This document shows, piece after piece, positions 1 to 8,672 of a stretch of DNA of 64,000 nt (positions are counted from its first letter, which is position 1; each line of letters begins with the position of its first letter). The translations under genes were made by a program, and so were the position numbers. The notes below the pieces were generated by a model. The model was not told the origin of the DNA and did not search any database. It was given only the letters and a program-made list of their open reading frames with translations. Origin of the DNA: Hyphomicrobiales bacterium (GTDB lineage Bacteria; Pseudomonadota; Alphaproteobacteria; Rhizobiales; Aestuariivirgaceae). The DNA lies in contig JADJVV010000001.1 in NCBI GenBank assembly GCA_016710435.1, positions 620,001-684,000 on the forward strand. The letters are read 5' to 3'.

Positions 1-1002
1 GGCATCGGGCGTTGCAACGGCGATGATGTTGTCCAGACCTATTCCCACCAGTTCCTGTGTCTCGCTTGTGCCACGCAGCAGGCTGCCGCTACAGTTGATG
101 GCCGTGGCCGCCCCGCACATCACGTTGCCATCTGCATCGGCATCGCTTTCGCGCCAGACCGAATGCCAATCCCCCAGATCCGACCATGCACCGCCATAGG
201 GCATGACCATCAGGTTTCCGGCCCTCTCCATGATGGCGTAATCGATGGAGATGTCATCAAGCCCGGACCATGGTTCAGCGGCAAGGCGCGTGAAGCCGAG
301 ATCGGGCCTTGCCTCGTCAACCGCGCGCGTCACCAGCGCGAGCGTCTCCGGTGCAAGCCGTTCGAAAGCCGCGATCAGCGTGGAGACGGTGAACAGGAAG
401 ATGCCGGCGTTCCACAGCGTATGACCTGAGGCAATCAACTCCTCCGCATAGGCGCGGGGAGGCTTCTCAATGAATCGCGCCAAGGGCAGCGGCGCGGGAG
501 GTCCCGCACCCGGGCGTTCCGCCAACTGCAGATAGCCATAGCCCGTTTCCGCCCGCGTGGGCCGGATGCCGAACGTGATGATATGGCCCCGCTGCGCCTG
601 CGGCACGGCGGCCCTCACCGCCTCGCGGAAATCCTGCGGCTGCTCCACCACATGATCGGACGGCGCAACAATCATGAGTGTCTGCGGATCGATCCTCGCC
701 TGATGCAGTGCCGCCGCGAGAATGGCGGCAGCGGTGTTCCGGGCCTCGGGCTCGATGAGAATGGCTGTGGGCGCGACCTGCACGGCGGTCAGTTGCTCCG
801 TCACGATGAAGCGGAAATCTTCAGCCGTGACGATGAGCGGAGCGGCGAAACCTTGCCCGCTCAGCCGCCGCGCTGACGCCTGGAACAGGCTCTCGTCACC
901 CACCAAGTCAGCGAATTGCTTGGGGTAGGATTTGCGCGAAACAGGCCAGAGCCGCGTGCCGGACCCACCGCACAGGAGAACAGGGCATATGGAAACAGGC
1001 AT
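1..1002 (-). CDS. manC: Mannose-1-phosphate guanylyltransferase, N-terminal part (cut by window edge)
   Basis: Only the first 334 codons are inside the window; the gene runs off the left edge. The ATG at 1002 opens almost directly into the nucleotidyltransferase signature GGSGTRLWPVSRKSYPKQF, followed by APSDHVV and FIEKPP. This is the pattern of type II mannose-1-phosphate guanylyltransferases, which make GDP-mannose from GTP and mannose-1-phosphate for surface polysaccharides in the cytoplasm. The frame stays open to base 1. Whether the C-terminal cupin isomerase domain of the bifunctional form follows cannot be seen. It lies 81 nt downstream of the AraC-type regulator in the same direction, but nothing ties it to the catabolic genes. 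The family is clear; the symbol is by family resemblance. Confidence 0.88.
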   Translation of the reverse strand, partial: MPVSICPVLLCGGSGTRLWPVSRKSYPKQFADLVGDESLFQASARRLSGQGFAAPLIVTAEDFRFIVTEQLTAVQVAPTAILIEPEARNTAAAILAAALHQARIDPQTLMIVAPSDHVVEQPQDFREAVRAAVPQAQRGHIITFGIRPTRAETGYGYLQLAERPGAGPPAPLPLARFIEKPPRAYAEELIASGHTLWNAGIFLFTVSTLIAAFERLAPETLALVTRAVDEARPDLGFTRLAAEPWSGLDDISIDYAIMERAGNLMVMPYGGAWSDLGDWHSVWRESDADADGNVMCGAATAINCSGSLLRGTSETQELVGIGLDNIIAVATPDA

Positions 1003-1083
1003 CGAATGCAGCCAAAGTGAGGGCACTCGGCAAACTCTAGTTGAGAAATTGCAAACGAAGCAACCGGATTCTGGTAATACTTC

Positions 1084-2100
1084 CTAGTCTTCGCCCTTTG
1101 TATCAGTACCATTCACGCCGCTCCGAAGGCGCATCTCACTCGGGTTTAATCCGAAATGGGCCCGGAACATGCGGCTGAAATGCGTCTGGCTTTCATAGCC
1201 GAAGGCCACCGCAATCTGCATGACGGATTGCTCCGTGTGCTCCACAAACAATCGCGCCTTCTCCAGCCTGATCTTCTGGATCGCCTTGCTGGGTCCGTAG
1301 CCAAGTTCCTGGTTGAACAGTCGCTCCAATTGCCGGCTGGACACGCCGACGCGCGATGCGATGCCCTCCACGTCGCCCTTCTGGTGAGCCAGTTCCTCCA
1401 TCAGCAGCAGGGCCAGCTTGACGCGGTTGTCCCTCACCGCAGGCAGGTTGAGCGGCAGCCGCGCCTGGATGTCATCGCCATCGCGGTAGCGCTCGATCTG
1501 CAAAATCTCCATGGCGTTCTTCGCCGCCGGAAGGCCCACGTGCTTTTTCACGATCCAAGCCGCAAGGTCGGCAACCGCTGTGCCGCCCGCACATGTGGTC
1601 ACCTTTCCGTCTTCCAGAAACAGGCGATGCGAAACGAGGGAGATGTCAGGGAAGGCCTGCTCGAATTCCTCGCGGTGAAGCCAGCTCACACACGCCGTCT
1701 TGCCGCGCAACAGCCCCGCCTCCGCCAGCACGAAACTCCCCGTGCACAGGCCAACAACGGGCGTTCCTTTCTCGCCGTTCGCCTTGAGGAACGACATCAA
1801 TGCAGGATTGAGTTGCTGCTCGATGTTGAGCCGCCCGCCGACGACGACAAGATAGTCGTAGGTCTTCCGGTCCGTCAGACGCGCCGTGGGCGCCACGGGC
1901 ACACCCGAACTGGATTGGATGAGCTGAGCCGTGTCGCTCACCACATCCCAATCCACATACTTGCGCCCCGAATGATCCCGCTCGTCGCTGGCAAGGCGCA
2001 GCGTGTCGACAAACAGGGCGAAGGCACTGAGCGTGAAATTCCGCGTCAGCATGATGCCGACCCGCAAGGGCCCGCCGCGGGTTGGCTCGGCGACGGTCAT
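1084..2100 (-). CDS. GlxA family AraC-type transcriptional regulator
   Basis: This 338-residue protein has an N-terminal DJ-1/PfpI-like domain (about residues 10-180, with VGLCTGSFVLAEAG around the nucleophile-elbow position) and a C-terminal AraC double helix-turn-helix (about 225-330, with the conserved AFGYESQTHFSRMFRAHFG). The architecture is that of GlxA/GbdR/ArgR-type regulators, which often control catabolism of amino acids and quaternary amines such as glycine betaine and carnitine. The start at 2100 was chosen because its ATG overlaps the TGA of the upstream ProC-family gene (TGATG), indicating cotranscription and translational coupling. The same strand can be read open much further upstream, but that part is antisense-like to the reductase. 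The target is inferred only from the neighbouring betaine-type transporter. Confidence 0.88.
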   Translation of the reverse strand: MTVAEPTRGGPLRVGIMLTRNFTLSAFALFVDTLRLASDERDHSGRKYVDWDVVSDTAQLIQSSSGVPVAPTARLTDRKTYDYLVVVGGRLNIEQQLNPALMSFLKANGEKGTPVVGLCTGSFVLAEAGLLRGKTACVSWLHREEFEQAFPDISLVSHRLFLEDGKVTTCAGGTAVADLAAWIVKKHVGLPAAKNAMEILQIERYRDGDDIQARLPLNLPAVRDNRVKLALLLMEELAHQKGDVEGIASRVGVSSRQLERLFNQELGYGPSKAIQKIRLEKARLFVEHTEQSVMQIAVAFGYESQTHFSRMFRAHFGLNPSEMRLRSGVNGTDTKGED

Positions 2101-2903
2101 CACGCGTTTCCCGATGCGATGCTGGCGGCCTTCTTCAGCGCCGCCCGCAATCCCGCCGCAACAGCTGCGTTGAAGCCATTGTCGATCATGGCCTGCAACG
2201 CCGCCGCGGTGGTGCCACGATAATCGATCATCTCCTTCACGATGGCGCCCGTCTCCGCGTCCGCTCCCTTGAAAAGCTGGCTCGCACCACAGACGACGCC
2301 TTTTGCCGCCCGCGCCGCGAAGGCCCGTGGGATACCTTGCGCCACGGCCTCTGCAATCATGGCCTCCGCCAGAAGCGCCGGAAATGCAGCGCCCGAGCCC
2401 GAAAGACCGACACAGAAATCGATGTGACCTTCCGCCGGCACCTCGACGGCGTCCCCGCTCGCGGCGAGGAAGGCCTGCGCCTGCGCCTTGTCGACAGCTG
2501 TCACGGCGGGTGTTGCAAACCACGGCGTGAAGGACTGGCCGATGGCAGCGGCGGCATTGGGCATGGAGCGGATGATGCGGCTGGCCTGCGTGCGCGCGGC
2601 AATCGCATCACAACTTACGCCCGCCATCACGGAAAGCACCAGCTTGCCCGAAAGGTCGAGATGCACGTCGCGGAACTGCGCCGGCCCCACCGACAACACC
2701 ACGATATCGGCGAGCCGCGCCAACTCCGCGTTGTCCTGCGTCCAGGTGAGGGGAACATCCGCAAGGCTGCCCTTGTTGCCGGACCGGGATGACACGATGA
2801 GTTGGCCGGGAGCGATGGCGTTGCGTGCCAGGGCGGCGGCAATCATTGCGCTGCCCAGCCAGCCATTGCCGCCCACCACGCCGATCCGCGCCGTTCCTGT
2901 CAT
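2100..2903 (-). CDS. Pyrroline-5-carboxylate reductase family protein
   Basis: This 267-residue ProC-family enzyme begins with the Rossmann motif VVGGNGWLGSAM and carries a central MPNAAAAIGQS segment and a C-terminal helical dimer domain containing the family GLSGSGAAF and EMIDYRGTTAAAL stretches. Canonical members reduce 1-pyrroline-5-carboxylate to proline with NAD(P)H. The N-terminal glycine pattern (GGNGWLG rather than GxGxMG) is a little unusual and suggests a specialised member acting on a related cyclic imine. It is translationally coupled to a GlxA-type regulator and sits beside a betaine/proline-type transporter, so a role in imino-acid catabolism rather than proline biosynthesis is plausible but inferred. 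Confidence 0.85.
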   Translation of the reverse strand: MTGTARIGVVGGNGWLGSAMIAAALARNAIAPGQLIVSSRSGNKGSLADVPLTWTQDNAELARLADIVVLSVGPAQFRDVHLDLSGKLVLSVMAGVSCDAIAARTQASRIIRSMPNAAAAIGQSFTPWFATPAVTAVDKAQAQAFLAASGDAVEVPAEGHIDFCVGLSGSGAAFPALLAEAMIAEAVAQGIPRAFAARAAKGVVCGASQLFKGADAETGAIVKEMIDYRGTTAAALQAMIDNGFNAAVAAGLRAALKKAASIASGNA

Positions 2904-3073
2904 GACCGTTCATCCTTCGCTGCGCGCGCCTGCTCAACCGGAGTGGGAGATGCCGCAATCGCTGCACCAAGAATGCACCTGTTGGCCACGCCGTGCAACG
3001 CTGCCTGCGCTTGGCGCCGTGCAGAAATCTTGCAAAATACTGCGATTCACGGTTCAAGGAAGCGACTGGAAAA

Positions 3074-3631
3074 ATGCCCATGACCACGCACGTCTCAGCC
3101 GAAGAATTGACCAACGCCCTCGATGATGTGCTGGCCGCACCCCGCACGGATGCACCCATTGCCATGGTCTGCACGCGGCCCGCAAAGAACCAGCGCCACT
3201 TTCCCGCTCAGCTGACATTGTCCCGCGAGACCGGCGTCGAAGGCGATCTGGAGATGAGCCAGCCATGGCTGAAGTTGGACGACGGCAGCCCCGATCCCCG
3301 CATTCAGGTTTCAATCCTGCCGCTGCGGGTGCTGAACCTCGTGTGGCGTAACCGCGGCACGGTTGCCCATCCAGGCGATACGATTGTGGCCGATCTCAAT
3401 ACCACGGAAGAAAGCCTGCCGGCCGGCAGTCTGATCCGCGTCGGCTCGGCCGTGCTGCGCGTGTCGGACATCTGGAATCGCGGCTGTGCCAAGTGGCGCG
3501 GGCGCTACGGCAACGACGCCTATGCCTGGACCTCCGCGCAGGACCACAAGATCTACCGCCTGCGCGGCATCCTGTGTTCCATCGAACAGGATGGCACGGT
3601 CAAGCCTGGAGACCTGATCGTGAAGGCGTGA
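3074..3631 (+). CDS. MOSC domain-containing protein
   Basis: This protein is about 185 residues. It contains the G-x-EGD motif (ETGVEGD, near residue 60), a central beta-rich region, and the GCAKWRGRYG segment that carries the conserved cysteine of MOSC domains (the C-terminal fold of molybdenum cofactor sulfurases and YiiM/YuaD-type proteins). MOSC proteins handle sulfur for molybdenum enzymes or reduce N-hydroxylated compounds; the exact substrate is not visible here. The ATG at 3074 gives MPMTTHVS; an ATG two codons later is equally possible. The gene is monocistronic on the plus strand and converges on the SDR gene ending at 3659. Confidence 0.78.
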   Translation: MPMTTHVSAEELTNALDDVLAAPRTDAPIAMVCTRPAKNQRHFPAQLTLSRETGVEGDLEMSQPWLKLDDGSPDPRIQVSILPLRVLNLVWRNRGTVAHPGDTIVADLNTTEESLPAGSLIRVGSAVLRVSDIWNRGCAKWRGRYGNDAYAWTSAQDHKIYRLRGILCSIEQDGTVKPGDLIVKA

Positions 3632-3658
3632 AAGGCCGGACCTTCTCAGGAGTGCCTT

Positions 3659-4396
3659 TCAGGACGGCAAACTGAGCTTCGCCATGCGGCCACCGTCGAT
3701 GGTCCAGACCTGCCCCGCAACAAAGGCGGCTTCATCGGAAGCGAGCCATGCGGTGAGCGCGGCCACTTCTTCCGGCTTGCCCGTTCGTCCCACTGGATGA
3801 ATCTTGCCAATGTTGGCACGAAAGGCCACGGGGTCCGGAGTGGCATCGACAAATGCCTCGTTGAGGTCGGTGTCGATCCATCCCGGTGCAACGGCATTGC
3901 AGCGAATGCCTTCGGCCCCATGATCCACGGCGATGGCGCGCGTCAGACCGTGCAGTCCGGCCTTTGATGCACAATAGGCCGCGTGATGCGGGTTGGACCC
4001 CAGGCCCTCGATGGAACCGATGTTCACGATGGCCCCCCTGCTGGCGCGCAAATGCGGCAGCGCGGCCTTGATCAGCATGAACGGCGTTACAAGATTCACC
4101 GCAAGCGTCCGCTCGAAGTCGGCAAGGGGCATGTCTTCCGCACGTGCCTCCTGCATGACGCCAGCATTGTTGACGAGGACATCCAGACGGCCCGCCCGCT
4201 TCACCACTTCGGCAATGACTGCAGGCGCTGACTGAGGCGCGGCGAAGTCCGCTTCGATCCACTCTCCATCGGTGTCCGAGCCCCTCTGCGCCGTGATGAC
4301 ACGCGCACCTTCCTCACGGAAACGCCGTGCAATGGCCCGGCCAATGCCGCTCCGGCCACCCGTGACCAGCGCCACCTTGCCGCTGAAACGCGTCAC
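3659..4396 (-). CDS. SDR family oxidoreductase (second of a tandem pair)
   Basis: This short-chain dehydrogenase/reductase has about 245 residues, with the cofactor motif TGGRSGIG, the NNAG motif, a catalytic serine in the GSIEG region and the Y-x-x-x-K pair in YCASK, followed by a typical C-terminal VAGQVWTIDGG. The GTG at 4396 is preferred because it overlaps the TGA of the upstream SDR gene (GTGA); a longer frame to 4438 would overlap that gene by about 45 bases. It is the last gene of the leftward run proX-proW-proV-SDR-SDR, so it probably oxidises or reduces an intermediate derived from the imported substrate. The substrate cannot be predicted. Confidence 0.88.
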   Translation of the reverse strand: MTRFSGKVALVTGGRSGIGRAIARRFREEGARVITAQRGSDTDGEWIEADFAAPQSAPAVIAEVVKRAGRLDVLVNNAGVMQEARAEDMPLADFERTLAVNLVTPFMLIKAALPHLRASRGAIVNIGSIEGLGSNPHHAAYCASKAGLHGLTRAIAVDHGAEGIRCNAVAPGWIDTDLNEAFVDATPDPVAFRANIGKIHPVGRTGKPEEVAALTAWLASDEAAFVAGQVWTIDGGRMAKLSLPS

Positions 4397-5127
4397 CACA
4401 CGGCCTTTCCGCCGTTCACCTCCACCAGCGAGCCGCACATGTATCGGGCGTCATCCGATGCGAGAAACAGCACGACATCCGCAATGTCCTTTGGCTCGGC
4501 AATGCGGCCCAAGGGAACGGTCTTGTTGAGTTCTGCGATGGCAGTGTCGGGATTGAAGCCGCGCTTTGCAAAACCGGTGCGCAGCATCGGGGTGTTCACC
4601 TCGTTGGGGCAGACAGCATTGATGCGGATATTCTGATGAGCATGGTCGCGTCCCATGCATTGGGTCAGTGAGGCGATCGCGGCCTTCGTCATGCAGTAGA
4701 CCGCATGGTTCGGGCCAGGGCGAAGGCCCCAGCAGGACGACGTATTGACGATGGCGCCGCCACCTTGCGCCGCCATGATCGGAATGGCCGCCCGCGAAAT
4801 GCGGAAAGGCGCTTCGACATTGACGCCGACAGACAAATTCCAGTCCGCATCACTGGTGGTTGTGACGTCGCCCCGCGTGATGACGCCGGCATTGTTGATG
4901 ACAATGTCGAGCCGCCCCAACTTCTCCGCAGCCGCAGCAGATAACTTGTCGGCGTACGCAGACTCGAGCAGATTGCCGGGCAAATGGGCTTCGGCATCAA
5001 TGCCGGTCACATCCCGGTCAGCGACAGCAACCCTCGCTCCCTCGGCACGCAACTGGCGCACGATGACCGCACCGATGCCGCCTGCGGCACCCGTCACCAG
5101 CGCCGCCTTGCCTTCAAACCGTTTCAT
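4393..5127 (-). CDS. SDR family oxidoreductase (first of a tandem pair)
   Basis: A 244-residue classical short-chain dehydrogenase: TGAAGGIG nucleotide-binding motif near the N-terminus, NNAGVIT, a serine-rich strand before the catalytic site, and YCMTK containing the Tyr/Lys pair. It starts 44 nt after the stop of the ProV gene and overlaps the next SDR by four bases, so it belongs to the transporter operon. The two SDRs are only moderately similar to each other, which suggests two different steps rather than a recent duplication. The substrate is unknown; the context suggests a hydroxylated or aldehyde intermediate of betaine or imino-acid breakdown. Confidence 0.88.
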   Translation of the reverse strand: MKRFEGKAALVTGAAGGIGAVIVRQLRAEGARVAVADRDVTGIDAEAHLPGNLLESAYADKLSAAAAEKLGRLDIVINNAGVITRGDVTTTSDADWNLSVGVNVEAPFRISRAAIPIMAAQGGGAIVNTSSCWGLRPGPNHAVYCMTKAAIASLTQCMGRDHAHQNIRINAVCPNEVNTPMLRTGFAKRGFNPDTAIAELNKTVPLGRIAEPKDIADVVLFLASDDARYMCGSLVEVNGGKAVW

Positions 5128-5171
5128 ATCGTGCCTACAATGGCCGGAGCGGCAATTGCCGCGTTGAGAGA

Positions 5172-6215
5172 TCAGTCTGTTCCCACCGCCGAAGACAGCG
5201 CCGCGGTGATCTGGCGGAGCGAGATCTGGCCCATGGGTTGGCCTTTGTCGCCGGTGACGATGGCGGTGTCGAAAGCGGAAGCCGTGAGATCCTTGGCGGC
5301 GATTTCCAGCGTGGTGCCGGCCTTCACCTCCGGCAGGGCTCGCTTCTCGGATGGCGAGACAGGCTCCATCACGGCCTCGACCTTGAGGAAGCGGCCGCGG
5401 TTCACGTCCTTGACGAAGCGCTGGATGTAGTCGTCGGCGGGGCGCAGCAGGATGTCCTGGCTGTCGCCTTGCTGGACGATGAGGCCGTCGCGCAGGATGA
5501 CGATCTTGTCGCCAAGGCGCAGCGCCTCGTCGAGGTCGTGGGTAATGAAGACAATGGTCTTCTTCAGTTCCTTCTGCAGGTCGAGCAGCATGGTCTGCAT
5601 GTCGGTGCGGATCAGCGGATCGAGTGCCGAATAGGCCTCGTCCATGAGCAGGATGGAGGCATCGTTGGAAAGCGCCCGGGCCAGCCCCACGCGCTGCTGC
5701 ATGCCGCCCGAAAGCTCGTCCGGGTAGCGAGTCTCGAAGCCCTGGAGACCGACGCGCTCGATCCAGCGCATGCCCGTGTCGCGGGCCTTGCCCTTGTCCA
5801 CGCCACGCACTTCCAGCCCGAAGGTGACATTGTCGATGACGGTGCGGTGCGGCAGGAGGCCGAAGCGCTGGAACACCATGGCGGTGTTGTTGCGGCGGAA
5901 CTCGCGCAGGTCCAGTTCCGACATGGCCAGCACGTCCTTGCCATCGATGAGGATGGAACCGGAGGTGGGTTCGATCAGCCGGTTGATGTGGCGGATGAGG
6001 GTGGACTTGCCCGAGCCGGAAAGCCCCATCACCACCTGGATCCTGCCCGCCGGCATGGAAATGTTGATGTTGTTGAGGCCGAGGATGTGGCCATGCGCCT
6101 TGGCCAGTTCCGCCTTGGACATGCCGCCCTTGACCGCCTCCACGAACTTCTGCGGATGGCTGCCGAAGATCTTGTAAAGATCGCGGATCTCGATTGACGA
6201 GTCGCTCTTAGTCAT
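5172..6215 (-). CDS. proV: Glycine betaine/proline-type ABC transporter ATP-binding protein
   Basis: This 347-residue ATPase of the ProV/OpuAA family has Walker A GLSGSGKST, the Q-loop region FQRFGLLPHRT, the signature LSGGMQQR, Walker B ILLMDEAYSALD and a switch histidine in FITHDLDEA. The family-specific N-terminal extension (about 55 residues before Walker A) is present. The C-terminal regulatory part is about one CBS-like repeat, so the protein is shorter than the roughly 400-residue E. coli form. The start at 6215 overlaps the permease stop by eight bases. It energises uptake of betaine, proline or a related compatible solute or carbon source through the permease encoded just upstream. 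Confidence 0.92.
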   Translation of the reverse strand: MTKSDSSIEIRDLYKIFGSHPQKFVEAVKGGMSKAELAKAHGHILGLNNINISMPAGRIQVVMGLSGSGKSTLIRHINRLIEPTSGSILIDGKDVLAMSELDLREFRRNNTAMVFQRFGLLPHRTVIDNVTFGLEVRGVDKGKARDTGMRWIERVGLQGFETRYPDELSGGMQQRVGLARALSNDASILLMDEAYSALDPLIRTDMQTMLLDLQKELKKTIVFITHDLDEALRLGDKIVILRDGLIVQQGDSQDILLRPADDYIQRFVKDVNRGRFLKVEAVMEPVSPSEKRALPEVKAGTTLEIAAKDLTASAFDTAIVTGDKGQPMGQISLRQITAALSSAVGTD

Positions 6216-7095
6216 GCGCCCTGCCCCGGTGCTTCTGCAGCCGGTGGCCGTAGGCCTGGCTGATGCGGTCGAAGATGATGGCGATGCCGACGATGGCAAA
6301 GCCGTTGAAGATGCCTTGCGTGAAGTACTGGTTGGCAATGGCCTGCAGCACGTTGAGGCCAAGGCCCTGCACGCCGATCATGGAGGCGATCACCACCATG
6401 CCCAGCGCCATCATGATGGTCTGGTTGATGCCGGCCATGATGGTCGGCATGGCCAGCGGCATCTGCACCTTCCACAGCTTCTGCGAGCGCGAGCAGCCAT
6501 AGGCATCGGCTGCCTCCAGCACTTCCTTGTCGACAAGCCTGATGCCAAGGTCGGTGAGGCGGATGATGGGCGGGATGGCATAGATGACGACGGCGATGAA
6601 GCCAGGCACCCGGCCGATGCCGAGCAGCATGACCACGGGAATGAGGTAGACGAAGGGCGGCATCGTCTGCATGACGTCGAGCACCGTCTGCATGGCGGCT
6701 CCCACCCGCTTGTAGCGGTTCATGAGGATGCCCAGGGGAATGCCGATGGCGATCGAGAAGAGGGTGGCGGTGAGGACGAGCGAGATGGTCTTCATGGCGT
6801 CGGGCCACAGGCCCATGAGGCCGATGGCCAGCAGCATGAGGATCACCGCCACCACCACCTTGACGCTGCGCGCCGCAAACCAGGCGATGGCCGCCAGCAC
6901 CAGCACCACCAGCGGCCAAGGCGCAGCGGAGATCGCGCGCTCGAAGAAGATCAGCACCTGCTGGAGGGGATAGAAGAAGTTCTCGATCGACTGGCCGTAG
7001 TTGCGCGTCAACGTCTTCAGCGACCCGTCAATGGCCCGCTTCACCGACAGCAAAATATCCGGGTCAATCTGCGGAAACTTGAAAAGCCAGTCCAT
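6208..7095 (-). CDS. proW: Glycine betaine/proline-type ABC transporter permease
   Basis: A 295-residue ProW/OpuAB-family inner-membrane permease. Several hydrophobic segments are visible, and the binding-protein-dependent transport motif region lies around EAADAYGCSRSQKLWKVQMP, followed by the family stretch MAGINQTIMMALGMVV. An N-terminal amphipathic extension of about 50 residues precedes the first membrane helix, as in ProW. The gene overlaps proV by eight bases and lies about 190 nt downstream of proX, with a GCAA-tetraloop hairpin in between, an arrangement that would give more binding protein than membrane components. Confidence 0.92.
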   Translation of the reverse strand: MDWLFKFPQIDPDILLSVKRAIDGSLKTLTRNYGQSIENFFYPLQQVLIFFERAISAAPWPLVVLVLAAIAWFAARSVKVVVAVILMLLAIGLMGLWPDAMKTISLVLTATLFSIAIGIPLGILMNRYKRVGAAMQTVLDVMQTMPPFVYLIPVVMLLGIGRVPGFIAVVIYAIPPIIRLTDLGIRLVDKEVLEAADAYGCSRSQKLWKVQMPLAMPTIMAGINQTIMMALGMVVIASMIGVQGLGLNVLQAIANQYFTQGIFNGFAIVGIAIIFDRISQAYGHRLQKHRGRAHD

Positions 7096-7235
7096 GTCAC
7101 GTTGCCCTTGCGCGCGGTTGGATCACCCCGGCGCCCAAAGCCGGCGGCGGGAGGTTGGCACGATGGCGGATATCACGCGCAATGCAAGCCCCGGCGGGGA
7201 GGGAAGCGAGCGCTTAACGTCACACCGGCCCGTAC

Positions 7236-7268
7236 AAAACGGAGGCTCCGAATTGCTTCGAAGCCCCC
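7236..7268 (-). terminator. Stem-loop with U-tract between proX and proW (probable partial terminator)
   Basis: On the minus strand a 12-bp stem (arms 7257-7268 and 7241-7252, with two G-U wobbles) closes a GCAA tetraloop and is followed by GTTTTG. It lies 19 nt after the proX stop. A leaky terminator or 3'-end stabiliser here would explain higher expression of the periplasmic binding protein than of the permease and ATPase, a common arrangement for ABC importers. Pairing was worked out by hand. Confidence 0.6.
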
Positions 7269-7286
7269 GCCTTGAACCTGTGCTGC

Positions 7287-8276
7287 TTACTGAGCGGCAG
7301 CCTTGACCTTTTCGGCGACGTCAGCCGGGACCCACTTGGTCCAGACGTCCGGCATGTTCTTGATGAACCACTTGGCGCCATCGGCACCGTTGGCCTGGTT
7401 GTCCGTCATCCACAGCATGACGGCGGAGACTTCGGCCTGGGTCCAGCTGCGCTTGGCGATGTAGGCTGCAGCATCGGGGCCGAGCTTTTCAACAGCACCC
7501 TTGCTGCCGAGCGTCACCATCTCGTCCTGCTTCCAGTAGTTCGGCTTCGGATCCGGGCAATCCTGCTTGGTGGTGCAGCGTGCCCACTCGGCGTCATCAC
7601 GCGCCGGGCCTTCGAGGCGCACCATCTTGTACTTGGCGAGCAGCGAGGTCGGCGACCAGTACTGGGCGATCATGCCCTGCTTCTGCTCGTAGGCCTTGGA
7701 GATCACGCCATCCAGCGCCGCGGCAGAACCGGTGGGCACCATGACGAAGTTGGGGTTGTTGAGAGCCTTGAAAAGCTGTGCGGTGACGACCGTGTCGCCC
7801 CAGCCCTGCGGACCCTGGATCACGGCACCCTTCGACGGGTCTTCCGCCGACGGGAACAGTTCCGGATGCTTCATGGCTTCCTCGACCGACTTGATCTCGG
7901 GGTGGGCGTCAGCCACGTACTGCGGAATGTACCAGCCGGAAATGAGACCGTCGCTGATCGCCGTGCCGATCTGGCTGATGCGGCCTTCTTCGGTGCCCTT
8001 GGCATAGACTTCACCCAGCAGGCTGGGCGTTGCTTCCGAAGCGAGATCCGGCTGGCCCTTTTCGATCATGGCGGTGATGGTCGGCACCGTGTCACCGGCA
8101 ACCGTCGTGGCATTGCAGCCATAACCGGCGCTCAGGATGAGCTGGTCGACGTTGGCCATGGCCTCGGCAGACTGCCAGCTGAACACCGACAGCGAAATGT
8201 CACCGCAAGCCGCATAGGCCGACGTGCCGCTCATCAGCGCGGCAACGGTGACAGCTGAAAACAGGAAATTCTTCAC
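7287..8276 (-). CDS. proX: Betaine/proline-type ABC transporter substrate-binding protein
   Basis: This 329-residue OpuAC-type periplasmic protein has a signal peptide ending in SGTSAYA before ACGDIS (cleavage near residue 22). The mature part has the type II binding-protein pattern with many tryptophans (FSWQS, GWYIP, QGWGD, QYWSP), the residues that usually build the aromatic box around quaternary ammonium groups. Two additional cysteines in the CTTKQDCPD segment could form a disulfide. The start is a GTG at 8276 preceded by GGGAGA. It heads the leftward operon and faces the GntR operon across a 396-nt divergent region. The ligand could be glycine betaine, a proline betaine or another cyclic amine. 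Confidence 0.9.
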   Translation of the reverse strand: MKNFLFSAVTVAALMSGTSAYAACGDISLSVFSWQSAEAMANVDQLILSAGYGCNATTVAGDTVPTITAMIEKGQPDLASEATPSLLGEVYAKGTEEGRISQIGTAISDGLISGWYIPQYVADAHPEIKSVEEAMKHPELFPSAEDPSKGAVIQGPQGWGDTVVTAQLFKALNNPNFVMVPTGSAAALDGVISKAYEQKQGMIAQYWSPTSLLAKYKMVRLEGPARDDAEWARCTTKQDCPDPKPNYWKQDEMVTLGSKGAVEKLGPDAAAYIAKRSWTQAEVSAVMLWMTDNQANGADGAKWFIKNMPDVWTKWVPADVAEKVKAAAQ

Positions 8277-8672
8277 GTGATCTTCTCCCTTGATGCGTGG
8301 CTCTTGAAATCACCGGTTCCGGGCCCACGCGGCTCGGAGAAAGACCGGCCGGCAAAAGGACCCCGCGCAGCTTGGAAACTGCACCTGCGACCCCTTTCCG
8401 CGCATTTTGCCGGGGGAAACAAGCACGGCACATTTTCTCCGTCAAGCGAAATGTCTTCTTAATGTATAATGAGTCACAGCGTGGATGGAACTTCGCTCAT
8501 CACTTGACTAAAACTCATCCTTGCCTTTAATTTGGCAGTCGAAGTTGATATCCGGTCGGGGATGCGCGCACAAAAATCACCTCGATCCGCCTTGACTCGC
8601 GCGTTGTAATACATATTGTATACGCAATCTGCAGGCCACGGATACAAGTGGGCCGCTGAAGGGAGCCCGCCT
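8277..8672. promoter_or_regulatory. Divergent control region between proX and the gntR operon
   Basis: This 396-nt gap has no convincing gene. It holds the start-proximal region of proX (GGGAGA just upstream of the GTG), a TATAAT hexamer on the plus strand at 8465-8470 without a good -35 partner, and the ATACA-N3-TGTAT inverted repeat at 8609-8621 about 50 nt before gntR. Base composition drops toward AT around 8440-8620, as expected for promoters. A plausible Shine-Dalgarno (AAGGGA) precedes the gntR start at 8673. Confidence 0.55.
8609..8621. promoter_or_regulatory. Candidate GntR-family operator ATACA-TAT-TGTAT
   Basis: A perfect 5-3-5 inverted repeat, ATACATATTGTAT, lies 51 nt upstream of the gntR start. 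A near-identical element, ATACAATATGTCT, lies 35 nt upstream of the second DapA-family gene at 15528-15540. FadR/FCD-type GntR regulators usually bind short AT-rich palindromes of this size, so autoregulation and control of both arms of the island is the natural reading. The binding itself is inferred. Confidence 0.6.
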
